From the NCBI RefSeq assembly GCF_900107995.1, contig NZ_FNUM01000007.1:64501-128500 (forward strand): DNA of 64,000 bases. Reading direction: 5' to 3'. This document shows, one piece after another, positions 36,323-45,073 of this stretch. A program made the position numbers and the translations under genes. Source of the stretch: Alcanivorax sp. DSM 26293. Its GTDB lineage: Bacteria > Pseudomonadota > Gammaproteobacteria > Pseudomonadales > Alcanivoracaceae. How positions within the stretch are numbered: position 1 is the first letter of the stretch; every line of letters starts with the position of its first letter. A model generated the notes under the pieces. The model searched no databases. It saw nothing but the letters and a program-made list of their open reading frames with translations, and was not told the origin of the DNA.

Positions 36323-37090
36323 TTACCCTTTGCTCTTGTTCACCATGGCCGCCAACACTGCCTTGGCCTCATCCCCCTGCAGCATCTCGCCAAACAGCGC
36401 CAGATCTTCCTCCAGCACATCCTGCAGCGGCTTGCTGATCGCCTGGCGCATCAGGCGCTTGCTCTCTCGCAGGGCCCGGGGCGGCTTCTTTGCCAAGGTG
36501 GCCGCCCAGCCGCGAGCGGTGGCTTGCAGTTCCTCACGGCTCACGACCTTGGCGATCAGGCCGGCCTCGAAGGCTTCCTGTGCCAGCATGGGCTCGCCCA
36601 GTAGCAACATGCGGGCAGCCCGCTGGTAGCCCAGCCAATCCGGCAGCAGCTTGGCAGAACCGGCTTCCGGCACCGCGCCAAGATCCGCAAAGGGGGTAAT
36701 AAACTTGGCATCTTCGGATGCCACCACCATATCCATGTGCAGCAACATGGTGGTGCCGACGCCCACCGCATTACCCTGCACAGCGGCCACCACCACTTTC
36801 GGGAAGGCATAGATGGCCTTGATGAAATTGGCTGCCTCGCCCACTTCACCGGGTTTCGCATTGAGGAAGTCCACCAGGTCGTTACCGGCGCTGAAGGATT
36901 TGCCTTCGGCGGCAAACAGCACCACGCGGATGTCGTCGCTTTCCTCTGCCGCGTTCAGCAGGGCAATCAGGTCCCGGTACATGGCGCCGGTGAGGGCGTT
37001 CAGTTTGTCCGGGCGGTTCAGGGTAATTTCCATCACCGATTCGGTGTGAGTCACCAGAATCAGATCACTTTCCAGTGTCGGCAAGATCAC
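36323..37090 (-). CDS. Enoyl-CoA hydratase/isomerase family protein
   Basis: 255 aa from GTG (37088-37090), chosen because GGGAGAG lies 6 nt upstream; in-frame ATGs at 37108 and 37150 are possible. Crotonase fold: ITLNRPDKLNALTGAMYRDL, the oxyanion segment SFSAGNDLVDFL, VVVAAVQGNAVGVGTTMLLHMDMVVASEDAKFITPFADLGAVPEAGS. Acts on acyl-CoA esters; isomerase or hydratase cannot be told apart. Divergent from the ATP-grasp gene across a TetR-type palindrome, which may mean fatty-acid-linked regulation. Confidence 0.92.
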   Translation of the reverse strand: MILPTLESDLILVTHTESVMEITLNRPDKLNALTGAMYRDLIALLNAAEESDDIRVVLFAAEGKSFSAGNDLVDFLNAKPGEVGEAANFIKAIYAFPKVVVAAVQGNAVGVGTTMLLHMDMVVASEDAKFITPFADLGAVPEAGSAKLLPDWLGYQRAARMLLLGEPMLAQEAFEAGLIAKVVSREELQATARGWAATLAKKPPRALRESKRLMRQAISKPLQDVLEEDLALFGEMLQGDEAKAVLAAMVNKSKG

Positions 37091-37172
37091 GACAGCTCTC
37101 CCAATCATTATTTGTCGGGCAAGGCTAGCCGCCCGCACCGTCCATGCCAAGGACGAATCCCGACAAAGGGTA

Positions 37173-37188
37173 TTGACCGGCTGGTCAA
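37173..37188. promoter_or_regulatory. Palindrome TTGACC-GGCT-GGTCAA, TetR-type operator candidate
   Basis: Perfect 6-bp arms in the divergent promoter region of the hydratase (start 37090) and ATP-grasp (start 37228) genes. The form resembles operators of TetR regulators that respond to acyl-CoA. No regulator gene is adjacent. Confidence 0.5.
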
Positions 37189-37227
37189 AGCACCTTAAAA
37201 AAGCGCACCTCTTCTGAGATCGTCTCC

Positions 37228-38025
37228 GTGAAACTGATCACTTTCGATCCTTTCCGCACCCTGGGTCTGCCCGGCGTGCGGTATATCAAGCCGGAACACA
37301 TGAACCAGCATCGCGACGCCCTGGCGGAAGCGGACTGGTTGCTGTTCCCGGGCTACTGGCAGATCAACAGCCTGCATTACGTGCTCAAGCGGCCGATCTT
37401 CCCCAGCCTGAGTAGCTACCACCTCGGTCATGACAAGGTGGAGATGACCCGCGCCCTGCAGACTGCCTGCCCGGAGCATGTGCCGGAGACGCTGATTCTG
37501 GCATCCGACAAGTACGGCATCGCCCAGGTTCTGGACCAGTGGCGCTTTCCGTTTGTGGCCAAGTCGGTCCGGTCCAGCCAGGGCATGGGGGTCTATCTCA
37601 TCGAGAACCGTCAGCAACTACTGGACTACGCTGAGCGAGAATCCGTGCTGTATATCCAGAAGCTGCTACCGATCGTGCGCGACCTTCGTGTGGTGGTGGT
37701 CGGCGAACAAGTGGTGGCCAGTTACTGGCGTGAGGGAGTGGGCTTCCTGAATAACGTGAGCCAGGGAGGGCGCGTACGCACCGACCTGACAGTGCCGGAC
37801 AATGCGATTTCACTGGTGGAAGGCATGGCTCGCTATCTGGGGATCAACCATGCCGGGTTCGACGTGGCCATGGTGGATGGCCACCCCTACATCCTGGAAT
37901 TCAATCGCCTGTTCGGCAATACCGGCATCCCGGATCTCAACCAGCGGGTGCAGCGTGCCATGAGCCTCTACCTGCTGGGGGATCCGTCTTCGCCGCCCTC
38001 TTCGGACAACAAGGTCTCCGCCTGA
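37228..38025 (+). CDS. ATP-grasp family protein (RimK-like)
   Basis: 265 aa. ATP-grasp core: VAKSVRSSQGMGVYLIEN holds the first nucleotide-binding Lys and glycine loop, LYIQKLLPIVRDLRVVVVG and NHAGFDVAMVDGHPYILEFNRLFGNTG hold the metal-binding Asp/Glu/Asn. RimK-type ligases join amino acids to proteins or peptides; the substrate here is unknown. The 3' end overlaps the convergent gene at 37968 by 58 bp. RBS weak before ATG. Confidence 0.88.
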   Translation: MKLITFDPFRTLGLPGVRYIKPEHMNQHRDALAEADWLLFPGYWQINSLHYVLKRPIFPSLSSYHLGHDKVEMTRALQTACPEHVPETLILASDKYGIAQVLDQWRFPFVAKSVRSSQGMGVYLIENRQQLLDYAERESVLYIQKLLPIVRDLRVVVVGEQVVASYWREGVGFLNNVSQGGRVRTDLTVPDNAISLVEGMARYLGINHAGFDVAMVDGHPYILEFNRLFGNTGIPDLNQRVQRAMSLYLLGDPSSPPSSDNKVSA

Positions 38026-39161
38026 GTCCGAAGCAGGTTCTGGTAGCGGTGGGCCAGCTGTTCCACCGGCTGTAATCGCACCTTGTGGTCACCGGCGGTG
38101 ACCACCTGGGCCTTCTCGGGTTGATACAGGGCTTTCACATCCAGCTCGGTGGCGGCCAACTGCCCTTCCGGGACATTGAGCCGACCAGGCACCCCGGCCA
38201 CGCACAGGGACCAGGCTTCCTGCTGGTCTCCATCAGTGGTCACCAGCGCCTTGAACTCCAGTGCCGGCTTGCCCTGCTGCTTGCGCAACGGGGCCAGCAG
38301 GCGCACCACCCGCAGAAACAGAAGACCGGCACAGAGTGCCGAAAAGGCACAACGAGACGCCGGCTCCTGGTAGAAAAACAGCCCGGCCTGGTCCCCCACC
38401 TTCTGGCCAACCCGGCCACCGTAGATACCTGCCACCTTGTCGAGAATCCGCTGATAATCCGCCAGCACCTCGACCATGGCCGCCTGGGTATATCGCTGAC
38501 GAATGTGTTCGAAATTGACGATGCTCAGGCGCAGCTGGGCCAGCGGCTCAGCTCCTTCCGGCAGGGGCTCGGTCAGTGCCTGTCTTGATGCCGGCGTGGC
38601 CAGCGGAGACGGTGCCGGCGGCTCTGCCGGAGCCGCTTCTGCAGGTTCCGGCGGCGCTGGCACCAGGCGTTGCTGGATCAGCGCTGCCGCCACTCGCAAC
38701 AGCAACAGACACAATACCGCCAGCACAAATCCGGCCTCCAGGCGCTGGCGCGGCAGGGCACTGGTATCCCCCAGCAAGGTCAGCGTGCCTGCGAGCTCAC
38801 CATCGGGCAGCGCCACCGGCACCGAGATAACCAGATCGGAACGAGACACCCCGGTCAGACCCACCTGGATATCGGCCGCATCCTGAAAACGCACACCGGC
38901 CACCGGGGCCAGCTGCACGGTTTCCCGGCCGATCAGGTTAATGCTGATGGAATCATCGCTGGCCAGGGCCTCGGCCGCCCGGCGGGCGGTCTGCTCGGCC
39001 AGCGCCTGCAGCTGTATCTTGCGCTCCTGCTCCAGACGCGCGGAGAAGTGCTCAAGAAAATAGACACCGACCACCAGCATGGCCAGCAGCATCAGGATCA
39101 GCTCGCGCAGCAGGCTGCGCTGTTGCCGAATCCATGGCCGCCATTGTTCCCACAGGGTCAT
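37968..39161 (-). CDS. AhpA-like inner-membrane protein next to serB
   Basis: 397 aa from ATG 39161 (MTLWEQWRPWIRQQRSLLRE). Two membrane helices (about 19-36 and 140-160) enclose a periplasmic loop; then an Ala/Pro/Glu-rich linker and a cytosolic domain resembling a nucleotide cyclase or regulator fold: AQLRLSIVNFEHIRQRYTQ, GQKVGDQAGLFFYQ. In Pseudomonas a membrane protein called AhpA lies in the same place, divergent from serB. Similarity of position and architecture is the evidence; the molecular role is not clear. Convergent 58-bp overlap with the ATP-grasp gene. Confidence 0.7.
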   Translation of the reverse strand: MTLWEQWRPWIRQQRSLLRELILMLLAMLVVGVYFLEHFSARLEQERKIQLQALAEQTARRAAEALASDDSISINLIGRETVQLAPVAGVRFQDAADIQVGLTGVSRSDLVISVPVALPDGELAGTLTLLGDTSALPRQRLEAGFVLAVLCLLLLRVAAALIQQRLVPAPPEPAEAAPAEPPAPSPLATPASRQALTEPLPEGAEPLAQLRLSIVNFEHIRQRYTQAAMVEVLADYQRILDKVAGIYGGRVGQKVGDQAGLFFYQEPASRCAFSALCAGLLFLRVVRLLAPLRKQQGKPALEFKALVTTDGDQQEAWSLCVAGVPGRLNVPEGQLAATELDVKALYQPEKAQVVTAGDHKVRLQPVEQLAHRYQNLLRTQAETLLSEEGGEDGSPSR

Positions 39162-39410
39162 AGAGTTGCATTCCGTAGTATTGCGCTCGCGCGCAGTATA
39201 GCGTGACAAACCAACAGGGCGTTGACCGAATCGGCGAACCTTAGCAGCGATGGTGCATCAGCGGACGATTGGCAATGTAAAACATCGCCAATTCCTGATC
39301 CCCCAAGACACTGCCGCATGCGGTACCATTTCTGCTACCCTTACGCGGTTTTCGCGGGAGCCACAGCTTCCGCGCTCCGCTTGTCCAGACTTGCCCCCGG
39401 GAGCCCATGC

Positions 39411-40646
39411 GTGCGCGAGATCATTCTGATTCAGGTATCCGGCAGTGACCGCCCCGGTCTGACCGCCGCTTTCACCCGGATTCTGGCCCGTTATCGGCTC
39501 AATATCCTGGATATCGGCCAGGCCGTGATCCACGACACCCTGTCGCTGGGTATCCTGGTGGAAACTCCGCCGGACGCGGAATCCTCAGCGGTGCTCAAGG
39601 ATCTGTTATTTGAAGCCCACAAGCTGAACATCAATGTGCGCTTCCGTCCCATCGATGAGGACCGCTATGAAGAATGGGTGGCCGGCCAGGGCAAGGACCG
39701 GCACATTATCACCCTGTTGGCGCGCAAGATTACCGCTGAGCAACTGTCCGACGTGACCGCCACGGTGGCAGACAACGGCCTCAACATCGACAGCATCGCC
39801 CGCCTCTCCGGCCGGGTGCATCTGGAGGGAGAATCCCTCAACGAGGACAGCCGCGCCTGTATCGAGATATCCGTGCGCGGAGAACCGAGGGACGGCGAAG
39901 CCATGCGTGCAGCCTTCCTCAACATTGCCAACGAACGCAACCTGGACATCGCCTTCCAGCGGGACAGCGCCTTCCGCCGCAACCGGCGTCTGGTGGTGTT
40001 TGATATGGATTCCACCCTGATCCGTTCCGAAGTGATCGACGAGCTGGCCATGGAAGCCGGGGTGGGCGAAGAAGTGGCGGAAATCACCGAGCGCGCCATG
40101 CGCGGCGAACTGGATTTCAATGAGAGCTTCAAGGCCCGGGTGGCCCTGCTCAAGGGGCTGGATGAAGGCGCCCTGGAGCGGGTACGCGAGCGCATCCAGC
40201 TCACCGAAGGGGCGCAACGGCTGATCAGCACCCTGCGCGCCCTGGGCTATCGCACGGCCATCCTGTCCGGCGGTTTCACCTGGTTCGGGCAATGGCTGCA
40301 ACAGTTGCTGGGCATCGACTATGTCTACGCCAACGAGCTGGAAATCGAGAACGGCCAGGTCACTGGCCGGGTGGTCGGCCAGATCGTCAATGGCCAGCGC
40401 AAGGCCGACCTGCTCAAGCAGATCGCCACCCAGGAAGGCATCAGCCTGGAGCAGGTGATCGCCGTGGGCGACGGCGCCAACGACCTGCCCATGCTCGGCG
40501 AAGCCGGCCTGGGCATCGCCTTCCGCGCCAAACCCCTGGTCAAACAAAACGCCGAACAGGCCATCTCGACCCTGGGCCTGGACGGGATTCTCTATCTGAT
40601 CGGGGTCAGGGACAAGGATCAGGCGGAGCTGCTTAAGAGCAATTAA
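39411..40646 (+). CDS. serB: Phosphoserine phosphatase SerB
   Basis: 411 aa. Last step of serine synthesis. The start is GTG at 39411 (VREIILIQVSGSDRPGLTAA) after GGGAG, matching the Pseudomonas start MREI; the longer reading from 39222 is not family-like. Two N-terminal ACT domains (about 1-180), then the HAD phosphatase: VVFDMDSTLIRSEVIDELA with nucleophile Asp, ILSGGFTWF, and AVGDGANDLPML. The stop codon lies inside a heptad repeat unit. Confidence 0.97.
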   Translation: MREIILIQVSGSDRPGLTAAFTRILARYRLNILDIGQAVIHDTLSLGILVETPPDAESSAVLKDLLFEAHKLNINVRFRPIDEDRYEEWVAGQGKDRHIITLLARKITAEQLSDVTATVADNGLNIDSIARLSGRVHLEGESLNEDSRACIEISVRGEPRDGEAMRAAFLNIANERNLDIAFQRDSAFRRNRRLVVFDMDSTLIRSEVIDELAMEAGVGEEVAEITERAMRGELDFNESFKARVALLKGLDEGALERVRERIQLTEGAQRLISTLRALGYRTAILSGGFTWFGQWLQQLLGIDYVYANELEIENGQVTGRVVGQIVNGQRKADLLKQIATQEGISLEQVIAVGDGANDLPMLGEAGLGIAFRAKPLVKQNAEQAISTLGLDGILYLIGVRDKDQAELLKSN

Positions 40647-40800
40647 TAGTTAATAATTAATAATTCGCGGTTTTGGTCTGTCTTTTCTGAAACGCAAGAG
40701 GCCGCGCCCATAGCTTGGGCGCGGCCTCTTATGTTTAAAGACAAGGCAAAGCTGTTTCGCGCAACTATTAATTATTCATTATTAACTATTCATTGCCTTT
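40640..40800. repeat. Complete heptad-repeat/hairpin element between serB and fimX-like gene
   Basis: Left units CAATTAA, TAGTTAA, TAATTAA, TAATTCG (40640-40667; the first contains the serB stop). 15-bp perfect stem AAGAGGCCGCGCCCA / complement, loop TAGCT (40696-40730). Inverted units AACTATT, AATTATT, CATTATT, AACTATT, CATTGCC (about 40763-40797), ending against the fimX-like stop. Convergent genes both end in the element. Hairpin and flank match the hrcA-grpE element. Confidence 0.85.
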
Positions 40801-42888
40801 CTACGCCGACTCCGGAATTTGCAACGAATCCATCGGTGCCTGCAGATAGTAGCCCTGCAGGTAATCCACTCCACCCAGGCTCCACAGGGCCTGCATCTGG
40901 GCGGCGGATTCGACGAAACCTACCACGGTCCTGCGGTTGCTTTCTTTTACCTGTTTGACGATATCGGTGAGCCGTTGGCGGCCTTCCGCCTTGGACACGT
41001 CCTGGGTGAAAGAGCCTTCGAATTTCACCATGGTGGCCGGAATATGCTGGAACAGCTTGAACGGATCCAGGCCGCCACCAAAGCGACTGATGGAGATACC
41101 GCAACCGGCACTTTTCATCTTCTCGGCAAACACGCCCGCCTGTTTCAGGTAGGTGGTGGCATCGCCCTCGGTTAGCTGGAAGGTCAGCCGTGAACCATCC
41201 ATCTTGGCCGCACGCATGGCCTTGAGCAGCCAGTCCGCCAGGGATACATCCGCCAGGGAGCCCCCGTTGATGTTGAACACCAGCTTGACGGGCTCACTCA
41301 TCGCAGCCGCCGCCCGCATGGCGTTGAGTACCACCCAGCGATCAATCTTGCCTACCAGGCCCTGCTCAGCGGCCACCGGCATGAACTCCCCGGCTTCCAT
41401 GGCTTCACCCTGCTTCTGCGGCAGATCCACAAACACCTCGAAGAGATGCTCACTGTCATCTTCAAGGTTCATCAGCGGTTGATAATGCAGTTTGAAACTG
41501 CCTTGCTCCAACGCCTGACGCAGCAACATGACAATGGCTTCGGAAGAGCCTGCAGCCACCTCGTCCATGGGATCATGCACCTTGATGCTGTTGCCCTGGC
41601 CACCGTTTTCCCGCTGGGCCTGGTTACAGCATTTCAGTGCCGTGGTCAGGGTGCCCTGGCCACTGCGGGCATCCTCGCGAACAAAGGCGACCCCCACACT
41701 GGCCGTCACATGGATCGTCTTGGCCGCCACTTCCGGCATCAGCCCTTCAATACCGGCGCGCAGACTCTCGGCCAGTGCCTCGGCCTCATCGGTATCCGCA
41801 ACCGGCAACAAGACGGCAAAATCCTCACCGTCTACCCGGGCCAGTTTGGCATCTCCCACCTGGCCACCCAGCCAGTTGGCAACCGCACGGAGAATATCAT
41901 CGGCACCATCGATACCCACCGAAGACTGGTGTTGCTCAAAGTCGTCCAGGCGGAGATACAGCACCGTCGCCAGTTGCCCTTCGCGAGCCGCCTCGGCCAC
42001 CGCATCATCAAGCTGGTCCATAAACCACTTGCGGGCAAACAGGCCGGTAACCTGGTCTTTCTGGCTCATTTCCTGGAGCCGTTCCTGCATTTCGCTCTCG
42101 TCCACGCCGCCGGCGCGAATCACGATCTGGGTGCAGGCCTCACCATCATAGGTGCTGGGCGAGAAGGTAAAGGACGCATCAAACTCTTCGCCATCGGTAT
42201 TGACGCCCTTGCATTCCAGTTCCTGGGTCTGGCTTTCATCCTGGGCACGACTACGCAGTAGCTGTTTGAGCTTGTCATGGTCCGCCGCCGACACCATGTC
42301 CATGATAGGAACGCCGGCCAGATCGTCAGCGCTCTCATAGCCAAACAGCTCCACATAGTTGTCGTTGGCGTGAATATGCATGCCATCGAGCACATAGGCG
42401 ATGGCGTCACGGCTCTGATCCATCAACAGGGCCAACCGCTTTTCCGCATCGTGACGGGCAATCTCGGAGTGCTGGAGCTCCTTGCGCAGACGCAGGTTCT
42501 CGACCACCCGGTCCACCATCAGGGTAAGCATATCCCTGTCATTACCGGGCACCACGCCGCTGGCCCCCTGCTGGAGGGCCGCCTTTACGGTCTCGGCAGA
42601 AAAGGTATTTTCCAGCAGGATCACTGGCACCGCCTTGCCCAAACGCTTGAGGTGGGCCATGGCAGATTCAAAACTGCCATCGCCGAAGGAAGGCCTGCAC
42701 AGCATCAACTCCCAGGCGCCACCTTTCAACGCGCGCAGCAAATCATCTTCGCCCAGGGCCAGTTGTGCCCGGGTTGCCCGGCCGGCATTGCGCAGCATAT
42801 TCATCAGCTGCTCGGCCTCATCTTGGGAATCATGGGCGATCAGTAGGCGGAGATTGTCCAGGGCATAGCTCATGGTGTGACGACTCAT
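40801..42888 (-). CDS. FimX-like protein: REC-PAS-degenerate GGDEF-degenerate EAL
   Basis: 695 aa (or 690 from the second ATG at 42873). N-terminal response-regulator-like domain without a clear phosphoacceptor (about 5-135), PAS (about 150-270), GGDEF domain with DGEDF instead of GGDEF (about 285-425), and EAL domain with EVF at the EAL site (about 440-685) and SRFGGGLDPFKLF. Both catalytic motifs are altered, as in Pseudomonas FimX, a c-di-GMP receptor for type IV pilus assembly. serB next to fimX is the Pseudomonas order. Function by analogy. Confidence 0.88.
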   Translation of the reverse strand: MSRHTMSYALDNLRLLIAHDSQDEAEQLMNMLRNAGRATRAQLALGEDDLLRALKGGAWELMLCRPSFGDGSFESAMAHLKRLGKAVPVILLENTFSAETVKAALQQGASGVVPGNDRDMLTLMVDRVVENLRLRKELQHSEIARHDAEKRLALLMDQSRDAIAYVLDGMHIHANDNYVELFGYESADDLAGVPIMDMVSAADHDKLKQLLRSRAQDESQTQELECKGVNTDGEEFDASFTFSPSTYDGEACTQIVIRAGGVDESEMQERLQEMSQKDQVTGLFARKWFMDQLDDAVAEAAREGQLATVLYLRLDDFEQHQSSVGIDGADDILRAVANWLGGQVGDAKLARVDGEDFAVLLPVADTDEAEALAESLRAGIEGLMPEVAAKTIHVTASVGVAFVREDARSGQGTLTTALKCCNQAQRENGGQGNSIKVHDPMDEVAAGSSEAIVMLLRQALEQGSFKLHYQPLMNLEDDSEHLFEVFVDLPQKQGEAMEAGEFMPVAAEQGLVGKIDRWVVLNAMRAAAAMSEPVKLVFNINGGSLADVSLADWLLKAMRAAKMDGSRLTFQLTEGDATTYLKQAGVFAEKMKSAGCGISISRFGGGLDPFKLFQHIPATMVKFEGSFTQDVSKAEGRQRLTDIVKQVKESNRRTVVGFVESAAQMQALWSLGGVDYLQGYYLQAPMDSLQIPESA

Positions 42889-43110
42889 ACTGTTTTCGTA
42901 CGGCTTACCATTGTGCCTGACAACCTTGTCTTGGCAACTTTCCCACAGAAAAAGAGAGAACTGACCGACCTTTCCGGGGAAAGCCGTCTTCTTTTCCGTC
43001 TTTTCTGATTATGGAAAGCCGCCCGGCCAATGGCAGAAAACCATCACACAGCATCCTCGCTGTGGCCTTGATAACGGGTCAGAAACGCAACGTCGCGTCC
43101 CATTGAATCC

Positions 43111-44874
43111 TTACAGAGTGGACCAGATGGAATCCAGATCCCCTTCATCATTATCGCTTGCCGGCCTCACCGGTGTGGGGGTTGCCATATCGCGGAATGG
43201 ATACTGGCTGAACCCGGACGCCCCCTGGGTGCGACGCAACAACTGTACACGACGGGGCTCGCCAGCCTCTACCAGCTCCACTTTGACCCCCTCATTGAAA
43301 CCCACCGTGGGCAACAACAGGGTGGCGGGCTGACCGACGCCGGCCAGCTCAGGCAACAGGATGGCGCGCATGAAATCACTGTCTTCACCCTGCTTGCGCA
43401 GAGCCCGGGCAGCCACCGGCCGCCCCCCGGGAGCCAGTAATTCCACCCCGAAGCGGGCACCATGGTTGGGTAGCTGGGTCACCCAGCGCACCACCGCCAG
43501 CATCCAGTGGCTGTCCGGGTGGTCCCTCAATCCCAGTAATTCGCCGGTACGCATCAGGCTCGGCGTATTCCCCTGCCAGGACAGGCAATAGCCGCCGGGG
43601 CTGGCATTGACCTTCTGGCAGTGATAACTCTCCGGCAAAGTCGCTTCGCTGCGAAGGGAGGAATCCGGCTTGCCGATATCAATGGTTTCATTGGGAAAGT
43701 CGGATTGATAGGCCGTCGCCCAGGGGTCTTCCTTCTGCTGCTTTTGCCGGCTACTGACTTTGATATTGCGCAGGAAAGGATTGTTTTCTTCCCCCTCGCC
43801 CATCACCGACAAGCTGCCTCGCTCAATCAGGGTTTCAAACGGCACCTTGCCGGAAAGGAAATAGTGCACCCCCACCAGTCCGAAGCACAGTTCGACCTCA
43901 CCGCTTTCAGCCATGCGCTTGAAGGCCCGCTCCGTCAGCGCCCCCCACACCTGCTGCAGGTGGGACATCATGCTTTCATCCAGCCCTTTGGGAACCTGCA
44001 GATCGCTCTCCTCGGGGTCATCTTTCCAGGCACTGATTGCCTGCACCAGCCGGACGGAATCGATATAGCGCCAGCTGTCCGTCGCCTGGGAGGCATGGGT
44101 GCGGTAAATGGGAGGACGGTCCGCCTGGAGGTCGAACACGAAGAGGTCTTCATCATCACTGGCGGTCTTGATCTCGATCAGGTCCCCCCAGGTGAATGCG
44201 GCCTTGTACAAGGCCGCCAGTTCCTGTTGACGTAACTGATTGGGCTTGGCGGTGGCCAGCAACAAGCAACGGGCATAGGCAGACTGGATACTGGAATTGC
44301 CTTTTTCATCATCCACCGGCGTCGCGGAAATGCCGTGCAGTTCCGCCAGCAGATAAAGCTGGTGCAGTTCCAGCCACAGGTGGCGAGGGCTGGGAAAATA
44401 CAACTGATAACAACGCAACAGGGTATCGCCAAGGGCGCTGATGGCGCGATGAATTGCCATGGTCACCGCACGCCGGACTGCCTTGTCCTTCAGCTTGCGC
44501 ATGCCTCGCACCGCCACCAGTTTATAGCCGTTGGCCAGATGCCCTTGCAGGGCCTGAGCCAGACTGGCCACTCGCCGCGCCTTGTCCGGTAATACCAGGG
44601 ATTGATTCAGGTAATGTTTCTGCAGGGAATCACTGACATGCAAAATGGAAGGACGAACCACTTCCAGCAACTGGAAACGCTGTTTGGAATCGATTTGCAG
44701 CCGGTTCAGTTCCTGAATGAACTGATAAAGCTGACGAGCCGTTTCCCCCATGTTCATGATCGGGAGAGCGTCGACCCACTGTTGCAGCTTTTTCGGCTGA
44801 TCAGCGCCAAGTGTCAGGTGCGGCAAATCCTGCTCGGGCAGTTTCAAGCGCACCGTCTGGGCTGGTTGCTCCAT
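43111..44874 (-). CDS. Large conserved protein beside the fimX-like gene, possible c-di-GMP effector
   Basis: 587 aa, no signal peptide. Helical N-terminal part (about 1-300; PALPIMNMGETARQLYQFIQ, ALGDTLLRCYQLYF), then about 440-587 a beta-rich end: CLSWQGNTPSLMRTGELLGL, WMLAVVRWVTQLPNHGARFGVELL, RVQLLRRTQGASGFSQYPF, which looks like a PilZ-type barrel though the RxxxR motif is not certain. In Pseudomonas a homologous conserved gene follows fimX. Same strand as fimX-like, 222 bp apart. Role in pili or surface behaviour is inference. Confidence 0.6.
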   Translation of the reverse strand: MEQPAQTVRLKLPEQDLPHLTLGADQPKKLQQWVDALPIMNMGETARQLYQFIQELNRLQIDSKQRFQLLEVVRPSILHVSDSLQKHYLNQSLVLPDKARRVASLAQALQGHLANGYKLVAVRGMRKLKDKAVRRAVTMAIHRAISALGDTLLRCYQLYFPSPRHLWLELHQLYLLAELHGISATPVDDEKGNSSIQSAYARCLLLATAKPNQLRQQELAALYKAAFTWGDLIEIKTASDDEDLFVFDLQADRPPIYRTHASQATDSWRYIDSVRLVQAISAWKDDPEESDLQVPKGLDESMMSHLQQVWGALTERAFKRMAESGEVELCFGLVGVHYFLSGKVPFETLIERGSLSVMGEGEENNPFLRNIKVSSRQKQQKEDPWATAYQSDFPNETIDIGKPDSSLRSEATLPESYHCQKVNASPGGYCLSWQGNTPSLMRTGELLGLRDHPDSHWMLAVVRWVTQLPNHGARFGVELLAPGGRPVAARALRKQGEDSDFMRAILLPELAGVGQPATLLLPTVGFNEGVKVELVEAGEPRRVQLLRRTQGASGFSQYPFRDMATPTPVRPASDNDEGDLDSIWSTL

Positions 44875-44907
44875 TGAAGATAATCCTTATCCCGGTGGCA
44901 CCCAGAT

Positions 44908-44966
44908 AGGGAACCCTTAACGATTTCTTTAGCGTTTGCTATGCAAGGAATTGTTAAGGGTTCCCT
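44908..44966. repeat. 14-bp perfect inverted repeat upstream of the 43111-44874 gene
   Basis: AGGGAACCCTTAAC (44908-44921) and its exact inverse (44953-44966) around a 31-nt loop. It lies 34-92 bp before the ATG at 44874, after epmB on the same strand. It lacks a T-tract, so a terminator role is doubtful; an RNA switch or operator is possible. The rest of the epmB gap is AT-rich with no gene. Confidence 0.6.
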
Positions 44967-45073
44967 CTAGTTATTAAGTATTAGTTCTTGTTTTGCATGT
45001 GTCCTTCGTCACATGACTTTACGATACCGTTACAAGCCTGTAAACGTTGTGTTGGCAGCGACAGACGGATGCT

